This document shows, piece by piece, positions 1 through 5,746 of a stretch of DNA of 9,158 nt. Source of the DNA: Alphaproteobacteria bacterium (GTDB taxonomy: Bacteria; Pseudomonadota; Alphaproteobacteria; GCA-2731375); contig JANQKO010000116.1 of the NCBI GenBank assembly GCA_028281075.1, forward strand, positions 1 through 9,158. Direction: 5' to 3'. Numbering within the stretch: position 1 is the stretch's first letter; every line of letters begins with the position of its first letter. The position numbers and the translations under genes were made by a program. A model generated the notes under the pieces. The model ran no database searches. It saw only the letters and a list, made by a program, of their open reading frames with translations, and had not been told where the DNA came from.

Positions 1-176
1 CGCGCGAGGGGATAGGTGACCGGCTTGAACTCAACCGTCGTCCCACTACGCTTTTCGGCCCGCTCCTGGCGGAGCGGGCGCCTGCGTGCGACGCAGACCG
101 TGATGGCGGTGAGAAATGCAGGCTATTACAACATAGCGGTCCCGGCGGGATTTGCCATGCTGCCGGCGGCGCGCGT
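1..176. other. Intergenic edge region without an identifiable gene
   Basis: I see no gene I can support here. A minus-strand frame stays open from about position 121 and runs off the left edge, with protein-like codons near the edge (residues TVEFKPVTYPLA). It has no ATG, GTG or TTG start within the window after its last in-frame stop, so it cannot be called a gene. The stretch also contains one strong hairpin, listed separately, and two copies of the 7-mer CCGGCGG around 145-170. Confidence 0.5.
58..79 (-). terminator. Perfect 9-bp GC hairpin, possible terminator
   Basis: GCCCGCTCC (58-66), loop TGGC, then GGAGCGGGC (71-79) form a perfect 9-bp stem with a 4-base loop. It lies about 98 bp beyond the stop of the FliL-like gene, where the end of that transcript would be expected. 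No run of U follows it on the minus strand (the next bases are CGAAAAG), so it is not a textbook intrinsic terminator. It could equally be a processing or stability hairpin. Confidence 0.35.
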
Positions 177-692
177 TCAGGAACCCTGCTTGATGACCTT
201 CAGCAATTGGGCCGAGCGGACGATGTTGCGGTTATTGGCGTCGACGCCGCCGGCCTTGATGGCGATCGCTTCGATGCGGCGCTCGATCGCCGTCACGTCG
301 AGCTTGCCGGTATCGATGTCGCGCGCCGGCGGCGTGCGGTAGAAGTCCTCGAAGATCCCGGCCAGCAGCCGCGGCATGGCGTCGTCCAGGTTGCCGCGGG
401 ATGTCCCGTCGATCAGTTCGACCGTGACGATCAGCTTGGCGCCGCCGACCACGCGCCGGTCGTCGACGATCGGCACACTGATCGGTTGCAGCCGGACGTG
501 AAGGGTGTCCGCCGGATTCGCCGGCGGCGTGACGAAGGCGGTGGTGCCGTCGTCCGTCTCGATACGTTTGGTCACGACGATGTCGCTGGTCAGGTCGCTG
601 ATGCCGTCGCCGTCCAGGCTGTACAGGCCGGCGAGAATGCCGCCGACCACGATGACGACGCCGGTTCCCATCAGAATCAACAAATGTATCAT
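177..692 (-). CDS. Single-pass membrane protein, FliL-like
   Basis: The 171-residue protein has an N-terminal hydrophobic segment at about residues 3-23 (LLILMGTGVVIVVGGILAGL) and then an extracytoplasmic domain. In that domain, a beta-rich part (VRLQPISVPIVDD, then KLIVTVELID) is followed by a helical part (AMPRLLAGIFEDFYRTPPARDID ending near ERRIEAIA). This order resembles FliL and FliL-like proteins of alphaproteobacteria, which sit beside the flagellar stator or occur as unlinked paralogues. No flagellar gene is in the window, so a flagellar role is inference. The start at 692 is preferred to the upstream ATG at 737 because it places the membrane segment at the very N-terminus and has GGGGG about 7 bases upstream. 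The gene lies 102 bp after the HPt gene on the same strand and may be co-transcribed with it. Confidence 0.65.
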   Translation of the reverse strand: MIHLLILMGTGVVIVVGGILAGLYSLDGDGISDLTSDIVVTKRIETDDGTTAFVTPPANPADTLHVRLQPISVPIVDDRRVVGGAKLIVTVELIDGTSRGNLDDAMPRLLAGIFEDFYRTPPARDIDTGKLDVTAIERRIEAIAIKAGGVDANNRNIVRSAQLLKVIKQGS

Positions 693-794
693 CCGGACCC
701 CCGGAGCAAATTGAGAAAAGACCGTGGCGAATGTCATCGGCCATCACGGCCGACGGTCACGGCTATGGGATATCGTCTCGGGACAGCGCCGGCA

Positions 795-1337
795 TCACGG
801 CGCCTTGAGATGGCTGGGCGCCGGCGTCTCGTCCAGCGCCCGGACGACCATGGCGTCCAGGTTGGCGGCCAGCTCGCGGCCGACGGCGCCGCCCTCGCCG
901 CGTACCTGGCCCCTGATCACGGCCCGCATGGCGGCGATATGCGCCTCGATGGTCTCGACTTCCTCGGCCGTCAGGCGGTTGCGCCGGCGCACCAGCAGGC
1001 AGAGCGTATGTCCGAAGGCCGAGAGCAGGGGATAGTCGTAGCTGCCGCCCTCGCCCTTGATCTCATGGGCGATCAGGTAGAGCTGCTGGTGGTCGAAGCG
1101 GCCGGACCGCCGCATGCTGTCGAACTTCGACGACAGTGTCGAGATGTCGTTTTCGATGCGTTGCTCGTAGGCCGCCTGCAGCGCGGCGACCGTGGCCTCG
1201 GCGTTCGCCAGCAGCCGCGGATTGAGCCCTTTGCCCGGCCCGACCCTGGCGCGCAGTGACCGCGGCGGGAACAGCCGCACGACGTCGTTCGCCGCCGCGG
1301 CGGCGTCGGCCCGCGTCCCTGGCCGGCGCCTCGTCAT
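795..1337 (-). CDS. Histidine phosphotransfer (HPt) domain protein
   Basis: The 180-residue protein has an HPt motif at residues 88-98 (LIAHEIKGEGG). H91 is the likely phospho-accepting histidine, and K94-G95 are the usual following residues. The region from about 60 to 145 is predicted as a helical bundle. The N-terminal 40 residues are Arg/Ala/Pro-rich and look disordered. HPt proteins shuttle phosphate between a hybrid kinase receiver and a final response regulator in the cytoplasm. The ATG shares an ATGA with the stop of the upstream response regulator (4-bp overlap), which implies translational coupling and a shared phosphorelay. No membrane segment and no kinase ATPase domain are visible. 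The start is set by the overlap; the longer open frame upstream is the shadow of the regulator gene. Confidence 0.8.
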   Translation of the reverse strand: MTRRRPGTRADAAAAANDVVRLFPPRSLRARVGPGKGLNPRLLANAEATVAALQAAYEQRIENDISTLSSKFDSMRRSGRFDHQQLYLIAHEIKGEGGSYDYPLLSAFGHTLCLLVRRRNRLTAEEVETIEAHIAAMRAVIRGQVRGEGGAVGRELAANLDAMVVRALDETPAPSHLKAP

Positions 1338-1900
1338 GCCGCGCCCCGCCTGGCCTGGCGCGGGGCCGGCTCGGTCGGACCGCGGCGTTCCGGTCCGCCA
1401 TAGCCGGCGCCGTCGTCGTCGCGTCGGCAGGGGCCGAAATAGTCCTTGCTGCGCACGAACGGCCGCGGCCGCTCGACCAGGTTGGCGATGCGCTGGTAGA
1501 GCGACCTGGGCGACAATGGCTTGACCAGGAATTCGTTGATGCCGGCGCCGCGCGCCTCGACGACGCGGTCCGGCGTGGTGTAGCTGGAGATCATGATCAC
1601 CGGCATGAACGGATCGGGGCTCTCCGCCGACGTCCGGATCCATCTGACCAGCTCGATTCCGCAGACCGGGTCCATCAGCCAGTCCGTGATCACCAGGTCG
1701 ATCTCATGCGCCCGCAGCTCGTGAATGGCCTCGGCGCCGTCGGGGGCCGGCCGGATCCGGGTCATTTCAAGGGCGTTCAGGATCGCCGTCACCAGCTCGC
1801 GCATGTGGCGGTTGTCGTCGACGACCAGCAGGCGCAGCGGGGACAGATCCAGCGGCCGCCGGTCCGGCGGATCGGATATCGCGTGCGCGCTGACCATCAT
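1334..1900 (-). CDS. Stand-alone response regulator (receiver domain only)
   Basis: The 188-residue protein carries a CheY-like receiver at residues 22-143. It has the acidic pair D28-D29 in LLVVDDN, phospho-acceptor D73 in LVITDWLMD, the switch Ser at 105 in MISSYT, and K127 in FLVKP. No DNA-binding or enzymatic output domain follows. The tail (about 145-188) is Pro/Arg-rich and carries a YFGP-x-RR element and a GGPERRG element, a tail I associate with alphaproteobacterial single-domain regulators linked to phosphorelays. The start at 1900 (ATGATG, so 1897 is possible) is supported by GAGAGG 7 bases upstream. The frame stays open further upstream to 2101, but that part is AT-rich and does not look coding. 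The overlap with the HPt gene suggests the two proteins work together, with a cognate kinase elsewhere. Confidence 0.88.
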   Translation of the reverse strand: MMVSAHAISDPPDRRPLDLSPLRLLVVDDNRHMRELVTAILNALEMTRIRPAPDGAEAIHELRAHEIDLVITDWLMDPVCGIELVRWIRTSAESPDPFMPVIMISSYTTPDRVVEARGAGINEFLVKPLSPRSLYQRIANLVERPRPFVRSKDYFGPCRRDDDGAGYGGPERRGPTEPAPRQARRGAA

Positions 1901-2197
1901 GCGATGACCTCTCGGTTCCCGCCGAGCGTTGTGACATCCTCCAGCAATCGCCGTTTCTAAAGAACATTGATCAAGAGGTGAATAAATAATAGTGGTATGA
2001 AGTGAATTGCGCCTTAATAGAAGCCGAGGATTTTTAATGTAATTTATAAATGAAAATAAATGAAAAATTCGCGATAAATTCGTATTATTCCCGATATTCA
2101 ATAATTATGATGACGGCATAGGCTGCCGGCGGCCGACACGAGGTTTCGTTTTGGGATGGAGCCGGGCTGTTCACGCCCTGTCGCGCGGGCCGAGAGT
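1901..2197. other. Intergenic region with AT-rich core (about 1958-2110)
   Basis: No gene is supported here. The core is dominated by A/T runs (for example tttataaatgaaaataaatg) in a genome that is otherwise clearly GC-rich. It precedes the response regulator on the minus strand and follows the 3' end of tRNA-Pro, so it probably contains the regulator's promoter. No single -35/-10 pair stands out among many AT-rich candidates. A perfect 8-bp palindrome, TTGATCAA, lies at about 1968-1975. No clear U-tailed terminator for the tRNA is visible. Confidence 0.6.
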
Positions 2198-2274
2198 TGG
2201 TCGGAGTGGCAGGATTTGAACCTGCGGCCCCTGCCTCCCGAAGACAGTGCTCTACCAGGCTGAGCTACACTCCG
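2198..2274 (-). tRNA. tRNA-Pro (anticodon CGG), CCA encoded
   Basis: The minus strand folds into a full cloverleaf. The acceptor stem is CGGAGTG paired with CACTCCG, the D stem is GCTC/GAGC, and the anticodon stem is CTGTC/GGCAG (one T-G pair) with loop TTCGGGA. The T arm is GCAGG-TTCAAAT-CCTGC, the discriminator is A, and CCA is encoded (2198-2200). Anticodon CGG reads CCG proline codons, which are abundant in a GC-rich genome. It is probably transcribed alone from the promoter just upstream. Confidence 0.97.
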
Positions 2275-2290
2275 TTCCCGACCGGCCGGA

Positions 2291-2319
2291 CTTATAGCGC
2301 CGCCGGCCCGCCGCCGCAA
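2291..2319 (-). promoter_or_regulatory. Predicted sigma-70 promoter of tRNA-Pro
   Basis: On the minus strand, TTGCGG (2319-2314) and TATAAG (2296-2291) are separated by 17 bp. This puts the expected transcription start near 2284, about 10 bases before the mature tRNA 5' end. TATAAG stands out because its surroundings are almost pure G/C. Confidence 0.65.
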
Positions 2320-2392
2320 GCGGGAGTCAGGAACGGATTTCGGGGACCGTTTGAACGGGCGCCCGCCGGGTCATGGCCGTGACCCGATACCG

Positions 2393-2436
2393 CCTGTTTC
2401 GAGACGGCCCCCTACGGGGGCCTCCTCAACATGAGG
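2393..2436 (-). repeat. Intact palindromic intergenic repeat, copy A
   Basis: The central hairpin is perfect: GGCCCCC (2406-2412), loop TAC, GGGGGCC (2416-2422). It is flanked by TTTCGAGACG on one side and TCCTCAACATGAGG on the other. Read on the minus strand, it aligns without gaps in its outer parts (CCTCA, TGAGGAGG, CCGTCTCGAA) to copy B at 2461-2664, once B's insertion is removed. This marks a dispersed repeat family that probably has many genomic copies. It lies in the 395-bp gene-free stretch between tRNA-Pro and the hydrolase gene. Confidence 0.8.
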
Positions 2437-2472
2437 TCGTGCATCGATATCAAATTCCAACCTCACCCTGAG

Positions 2473-2629
2473 AGCCTGTGAAAGAACCGCACCGCAGCCA
2501 CCCAGGTCGTCATCCTGGCGAAGGCCAGGATCCACGTTTGTTGTTTTTCAACAGGTTGCGATGCCGCTGGATGCTGGCCTGCGCCAGCATGACGGTTTCT
2601 TTTGGGTCTGAGTGATTTCTTCACAGGCT
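2473..2629. mobile_element. 157-bp miniature inverted-repeat element with target duplication
   Basis: The ends are AGCCTGTGAA (2473-2482) and its exact inverse TTCACAGGCT (2620-2629). The similarity continues imperfectly inward (AGAA against TTCT). The element is flanked on both sides by CTGAG (2468-2472 and 2630-2634). Removing it together with one CTGAG exactly restores the palindromic repeat seen in copy A. It is too short for a transposase, so it must have been moved by an enzyme encoded elsewhere. The family of that enzyme cannot be told from the sequence alone. Confidence 0.75.
2508..2594. repeat. Pair of inverted hairpin repeats inside the miniature element
   Basis: The 27-bp left arm (2508-2534) and right arm (2568-2594) are inverted copies that differ at 3 positions. 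Each arm is itself a hairpin: CCTGGC-GAAG-GCCAGG on the left and GCTGGC-CTGC-GCCAGC on the right. The arms resemble the 'GTCAT...hairpin...ATCCA' repeats common in proteobacterial genomes. The 33-bp spacer between them is T-rich (TTTGTTGTTTTTCAAC). The layout is that of a paired REP-like unit. Confidence 0.75.
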
Positions 2630-2669
2630 CTGAGGAGGTCCCACAGGGACCGTCTCGAAGGGTGCGATA

Positions 2670-3548
2670 TCAGACGGCGCTCGCCAGCCCCATCTGCGCC
2701 AGGATCGCTTTCACCGCCGGTTTCTCGGGCTCGCCCAGAACCGCCGTCATGGTGAAATGGTCCTCGCCGGGCAGCTCCTGATAATCGTGATCGATCCCGC
2801 GCGCGCGGCAGAGCGCGGAATAGTCGCGCGACTGCTTGATCCATTCCTCGGTCTCGGCGGCGCCGACCAGGATCGCAAGCGGCAGGGGGCGGAGCGGCGG
2901 GTTCTTCATCGGGCTGACGGCATCGACCTGGTCCGGCGTCAGGCGGACCTGTTCGTTCACCGATATGCCCAGCACCGGTTCCGGATCGTAGACACCGGTC
3001 AACAGCACCGCGCCCTTCACCACGTCGGCCGGCAGGTCGTCGGCCGTCCAGTCGTGCGCCAGCGCCATGGCGCAGAGATGTCCGCCGGCCGAATTGCCGG
3101 AGATGAAGATGCGGTCGGGATCGCCGCCATACTGGCCGATATTGAGGTAGGTCCAGGCGATCGCCCGCACGGCCTGGAGCACGATGTCGCCGACCCGGAC
3201 GTCGGGACAGAGGTCGTAGTTGGCGATCACCACCACGGCGCCGGCCGCGACCAGGGGCTCGGCCATGAAGGTCACGTCGGCCTTGTCCTGGGCGCGCCAG
3301 TAGCCGCCGTGGATATAGATGTGGACCGGCGCCTTGCCGCCACTGGCCGGCCGGAAGATGTCGAGGGTCTCCTTCGGCCCCGGCCCGAAACGCACGTCGT
3401 GGATGCCGTCGAGCCGCGACCGCGCGACCGCCGAGGCCGCCGACCGGGAGTCGATCTTGGCCTGGTGGTCGGGCACCGCGACCCGCGGATTGAACTGCCG
3501 CTCGAACTCGGCCTGCGAATAGCCTCTCAGATCAACCATCGACGTCAT
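2670..3548 (-). CDS. Alpha/beta hydrolase, kynurenine-formamidase-like
   Basis: The 292-residue protein has the oxyanion-hole motif HGGYW at residues 80-84, the nucleophile elbow GNSAGGH with Ser153, and the probable catalytic His264 in GEDHF. HGGYW rather than the usual HGGG/HGGGW is typical of arylformamidases, which hydrolyse N-formylkynurenine to kynurenine. Other esterases of this fold share it, so the substrate is not certain. The third catalytic residue is probably Glu232 (GAAETEEW), where relatives usually have Asp. No signal peptide is visible, so it should be cytoplasmic. The ATG at 3548 overlaps the stop of the transporter gene as ATGA. A second ATG at 3539 has better spacing to AGGGGGA and is also possible. 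It is the last gene of the operon starting at 6199. Confidence 0.85.
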   Translation of the reverse strand: MTSMVDLRGYSQAEFERQFNPRVAVPDHQAKIDSRSAASAVARSRLDGIHDVRFGPGPKETLDIFRPASGGKAPVHIYIHGGYWRAQDKADVTFMAEPLVAAGAVVVIANYDLCPDVRVGDIVLQAVRAIAWTYLNIGQYGGDPDRIFISGNSAGGHLCAMALAHDWTADDLPADVVKGAVLLTGVYDPEPVLGISVNEQVRLTPDQVDAVSPMKNPPLRPLPLAILVGAAETEEWIKQSRDYSALCRARGIDHDYQELPGEDHFTMTAVLGEPEKPAVKAILAQMGLASAV

Positions 3549-4468
3549 CCCCCTGCCTGACCTGGAGGCAGCTTACCCGGCATTTCCTTCCGCTGCCATG
3601 GCAGCCTGGGCAGCGGCAGCACGGTGGTGAGGCCAAAGACAATCAGGCCGAGCGCCAGGTATTCGGGCCACCCGAACCGTTCACCGGCGATGATGGAACT
3701 CGACGCCAGGCCGATGACCGGCACCATCAGCACGCCCAGCGAGGCGACGCTGATCGGCAGCATGTCAACCACCCGGAACCAGGCCCAGACCCCGAAGACG
3801 ATGCCGATCACGACGTTGTAGGCGAGCGCGAACGTGACGACGCCCGAGAGCGGCAGCCAGTCGCCGCGATCGATCAGCAGCGCGGCGACACAAATGGGCA
3901 GGCCGCCGATAACGGTCTGCCAGCCGACCAACGCGAGCTGTGCCGTTCCCCAGGGCTTGTACTTGAACACCACGGAACCGAGCGCCCAGCTCAGGGCGGC
4001 GCCGAGCATGGCCAGCACGCCGGTCGGCGGCAAGGCGCGGAAATCGAGATCCTGCCCGACCATGGTGGCGATGCCGCCGAGACCCAGCGCCAGGCCGAAC
4101 CAGCGCCTGGCGGACGGCCGCTCGCCCAGGAACCAGATGCCCAGCAGGAAGGCCCAGAGCGGCATCGTGTAGGCGATCAACACGGCCCGCCCGGAGCCGA
4201 GGATGCTGACGCCGAGCGCCGAAAAGCAGAGCCAGCCGGTGGTGCCAAAAATCGACAGCAGCAACAGCCGAAGCCGGTCGCCGCGCGGCACGGCCAGCGA
4301 CTGCCCGGCGATCAGCGCGATCAGCAGCAAGGCGACGCCGCCGACCTCACCGCAGATGGCGCGGAAGGTGAGGATCGGCATCTCGGCGAGCGCGATCTTC
4401 ATGAAGGGCCAGAACGAGCCCCAGCCGACCGCCAACGCCACCAGCAGCGGCAAGCCACCGCGCGGCAT
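3545..4468 (-). CDS. EamA/DMT-family transporter
   Basis: The 307-residue protein is almost entirely hydrophobic, with about ten transmembrane helices in two EamA repeats (roughly residues 5-140 and 150-290). Helix boundaries carry typical family features such as GWGSFWPFMK near the N-terminus, YTMPLWAFLLG with FLGERPS in the first repeat, and AGERFGWPEYLALGLIVFG in the second. Such inner-membrane proteins export or import small metabolites such as amino acids, and the substrate cannot be read from sequence. The C-terminal tail (about 293-307) is hydrophilic and cytoplasmic. A purine-rich stretch (GAGGGGGGGAGG) directly precedes the ATG. It lies 38 bp after the glutaryl-CoA dehydrogenase gene and is coupled to the hydrolase gene, so its substrate may belong to the same pathway. 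Confidence 0.88.
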   Translation of the reverse strand: MPRGGLPLLVALAVGWGSFWPFMKIALAEMPILTFRAICGEVGGVALLLIALIAGQSLAVPRGDRLRLLLLSIFGTTGWLCFSALGVSILGSGRAVLIAYTMPLWAFLLGIWFLGERPSARRWFGLALGLGGIATMVGQDLDFRALPPTGVLAMLGAALSWALGSVVFKYKPWGTAQLALVGWQTVIGGLPICVAALLIDRGDWLPLSGVVTFALAYNVVIGIVFGVWAWFRVVDMLPISVASLGVLMVPVIGLASSSIIAGERFGWPEYLALGLIVFGLTTVLPLPRLPWQRKEMPGKLPPGQAGG

Positions 4469-4506
4469 CCTCCCCCCCTCGGTTCAGTTGTCGACGCGTG
4501 GCGCGG

Positions 4507-5721
4507 TCAACCGGTGAAAGCCTGAATGCCGGTCTGCGCCCGGCCCAGGATCAGCGCGTGGATATCGTGCGTGCCCTCGTAGGTATTGACCGTTTCGAGG
4601 TTAATCACGTGCCGCATCACGTGATACTCGTCCGAGATGCCGTTGCCGCCGTGCATGTCCCGCGACGTCCGGGCGATGTCGAGCGCCTTGCCGCAGGAGT
4701 TCCGCTTGATCAGCGAGATCATCTCCGGCGCCGCGCGGTGCTCGTCCAGCAGCCGGCCGACACGCAGACAGGACTGCAGGCCGATCGAGATCTCGGTCTG
4801 CATGTCGGCGAGCTTCTTCTGCACGAGCTGCGTCGCGGCCAGCGGCCGGCCGAACTGCTCGCGGTCGAGCGTGTATTGCCGCGCCGCGTGCCAGCAGAAC
4901 TCGGCGGCGCCCAGCGCGCCCCAGGCGATGCCGTAGCGGGCCCGGTTCAGGCAGCCGAACGGCCCGCCCAGGCCGCGCGCGTTCGGCAGCTTGTTCTCTT
5001 CCGGCACGAAGACGTCTTCCAGCACGATCTCGCCGGTGATCGAAGCGCGCAGCGACAGCTTGCCCTCGATCTTCGGCGTCGAGAAGCCCTGCATGCCACG
5101 CTCGACGATGAAGCCCCGGATCACGTCCTCGTCGTCCTTGGCCCAGACCACGGCGACGTCGGCGATGGGCGAGTTGGTGATCCACATCTTGGCGCCGTTC
5201 AGGACATAGCCGCCATCGGCCTTGCGCGCGCGGGTCTTCATGCCGCCCGGGTCGGAGCCATGGTCCGGCTCGGTCAGGCCGAAGCAGCCGACCCATTCGC
5301 CGCTCGCCAGCCTGGGCAGGAACTTCTGCCGCTGCGCCTCGCTGCCATAGGCGTTGATCGGGTGCATGACCAGACTCGACTGCACGCTCATGGCCGAGCG
5401 GTAGCCGCTGTCGACGCGCTCGACCTCGCGCGCCACCAGGCCATAGGAGACATAGTTCACGCCGGCGCAGCCATAGCCCTCGATGGTCGAGCCGAGCATG
5501 CCGAGCTCGCCCAGCTCGTTCATGATCTCGCGGTCGAAGCGTTCCTCGCGGGTCGCCATCAGGATCCGCGTCATCAGCTTCTCGGTGCAGTATTCGCGCG
5601 CGGTGTCGCGGATCAGCTTTTCCTCCTCGGTCAACTGATCGTCGAGCAGGAAGGCGTCATCCCACTGGAACGACGCCATCGCGCCGGGCTTGGCCGGGGT
5701 CGCGGCGGGGGCTGTGGTCAT
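4507..5721 (-). CDS. gcdH: Glutaryl-CoA dehydrogenase
   Basis: This 404-residue FAD enzyme of the acyl-CoA dehydrogenase family oxidises and decarboxylates glutaryl-CoA to crotonyl-CoA, in lysine, tryptophan and benzoate-type catabolism. Visible markers are the FAD-binding FGLTEPDHGSDP (about 147-158) and WITNSP (180-185), REQFGRPLAATQLVQKKLADM (about 287-307), and IKRNSCGKALDIAR (338-351), which is characteristic of this subfamily. The C-terminal NTYEGTHDIHALILGRA contains the catalytic base Glu382. The length matches the family. The start at 5721 follows GGGAGAATGACGAG. The frame is open further upstream, but that part is the shadow of the Rid gene. It lies 25 bp after that gene and 38 bp before the transporter gene, all on the minus strand. 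Electrons would pass to electron-transfer flavoprotein, which is not encoded in the window. Confidence 0.96.
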   Translation of the reverse strand: MTTAPAATPAKPGAMASFQWDDAFLLDDQLTEEEKLIRDTAREYCTEKLMTRILMATREERFDREIMNELGELGMLGSTIEGYGCAGVNYVSYGLVAREVERVDSGYRSAMSVQSSLVMHPINAYGSEAQRQKFLPRLASGEWVGCFGLTEPDHGSDPGGMKTRARKADGGYVLNGAKMWITNSPIADVAVVWAKDDEDVIRGFIVERGMQGFSTPKIEGKLSLRASITGEIVLEDVFVPEENKLPNARGLGGPFGCLNRARYGIAWGALGAAEFCWHAARQYTLDREQFGRPLAATQLVQKKLADMQTEISIGLQSCLRVGRLLDEHRAAPEMISLIKRNSCGKALDIARTSRDMHGGNGISDEYHVMRHVINLETVNTYEGTHDIHALILGRAQTGIQAFTG

Positions 5722-5746
5722 CTCGTCATTCTCCCAGGGGCGGGCG

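Larger units (their letters stand above)
2461..2664 (+). repeat. Palindromic intergenic repeat, copy B, split by an insertion
   Basis: The two halves are CCTCACCCTGAG (2461-2472) and a right part at 2635-2664 that begins GAGGTCCC and ends CTCGAAGGGTG. Joined together, they give an imperfect palindrome with outer stem CACCCT/AGGGTG and inner hairpin GGTCCC-ACA-GGGACC (2637-2651). The joined sequence matches copy A in opposite orientation. The repeat ends 5 bp from the stop of the hydrolase gene, so on the minus strand its hairpin is the first structure in the 3' region of that operon's transcript. Confidence 0.8.

Noticed and set aside
207..1259. 350-codon plus-strand frame
   Set aside because: It runs antisense to the FliL-like and HPt genes, with shadow-like composition and no recognisable motif.
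1901..2101. 67-codon N-terminal extension of the response regulator
   Set aside because: It is in frame and open, but AT-rich with non-coding-like composition, and the ATG at 1900 has a good ribosome site and matches family N-termini.
2198..2274. tRNA-associated integration site (att)
   Set aside because: No second copy of the tRNA 3' end was seen in the window and no integrase gene is present.
2197..2382. Plus-strand reading frame starting MVGVAGFEPAAPASRRQ
   Set aside because: It is a well-known spurious translation of the antisense strand of tRNA-Pro; no ribosome site and no independent support.
2393..2664. CRISPR array
   Set aside because: The repeats are palindromic, only two copies are present, they are in opposite orientation, and they are not regularly spaced.
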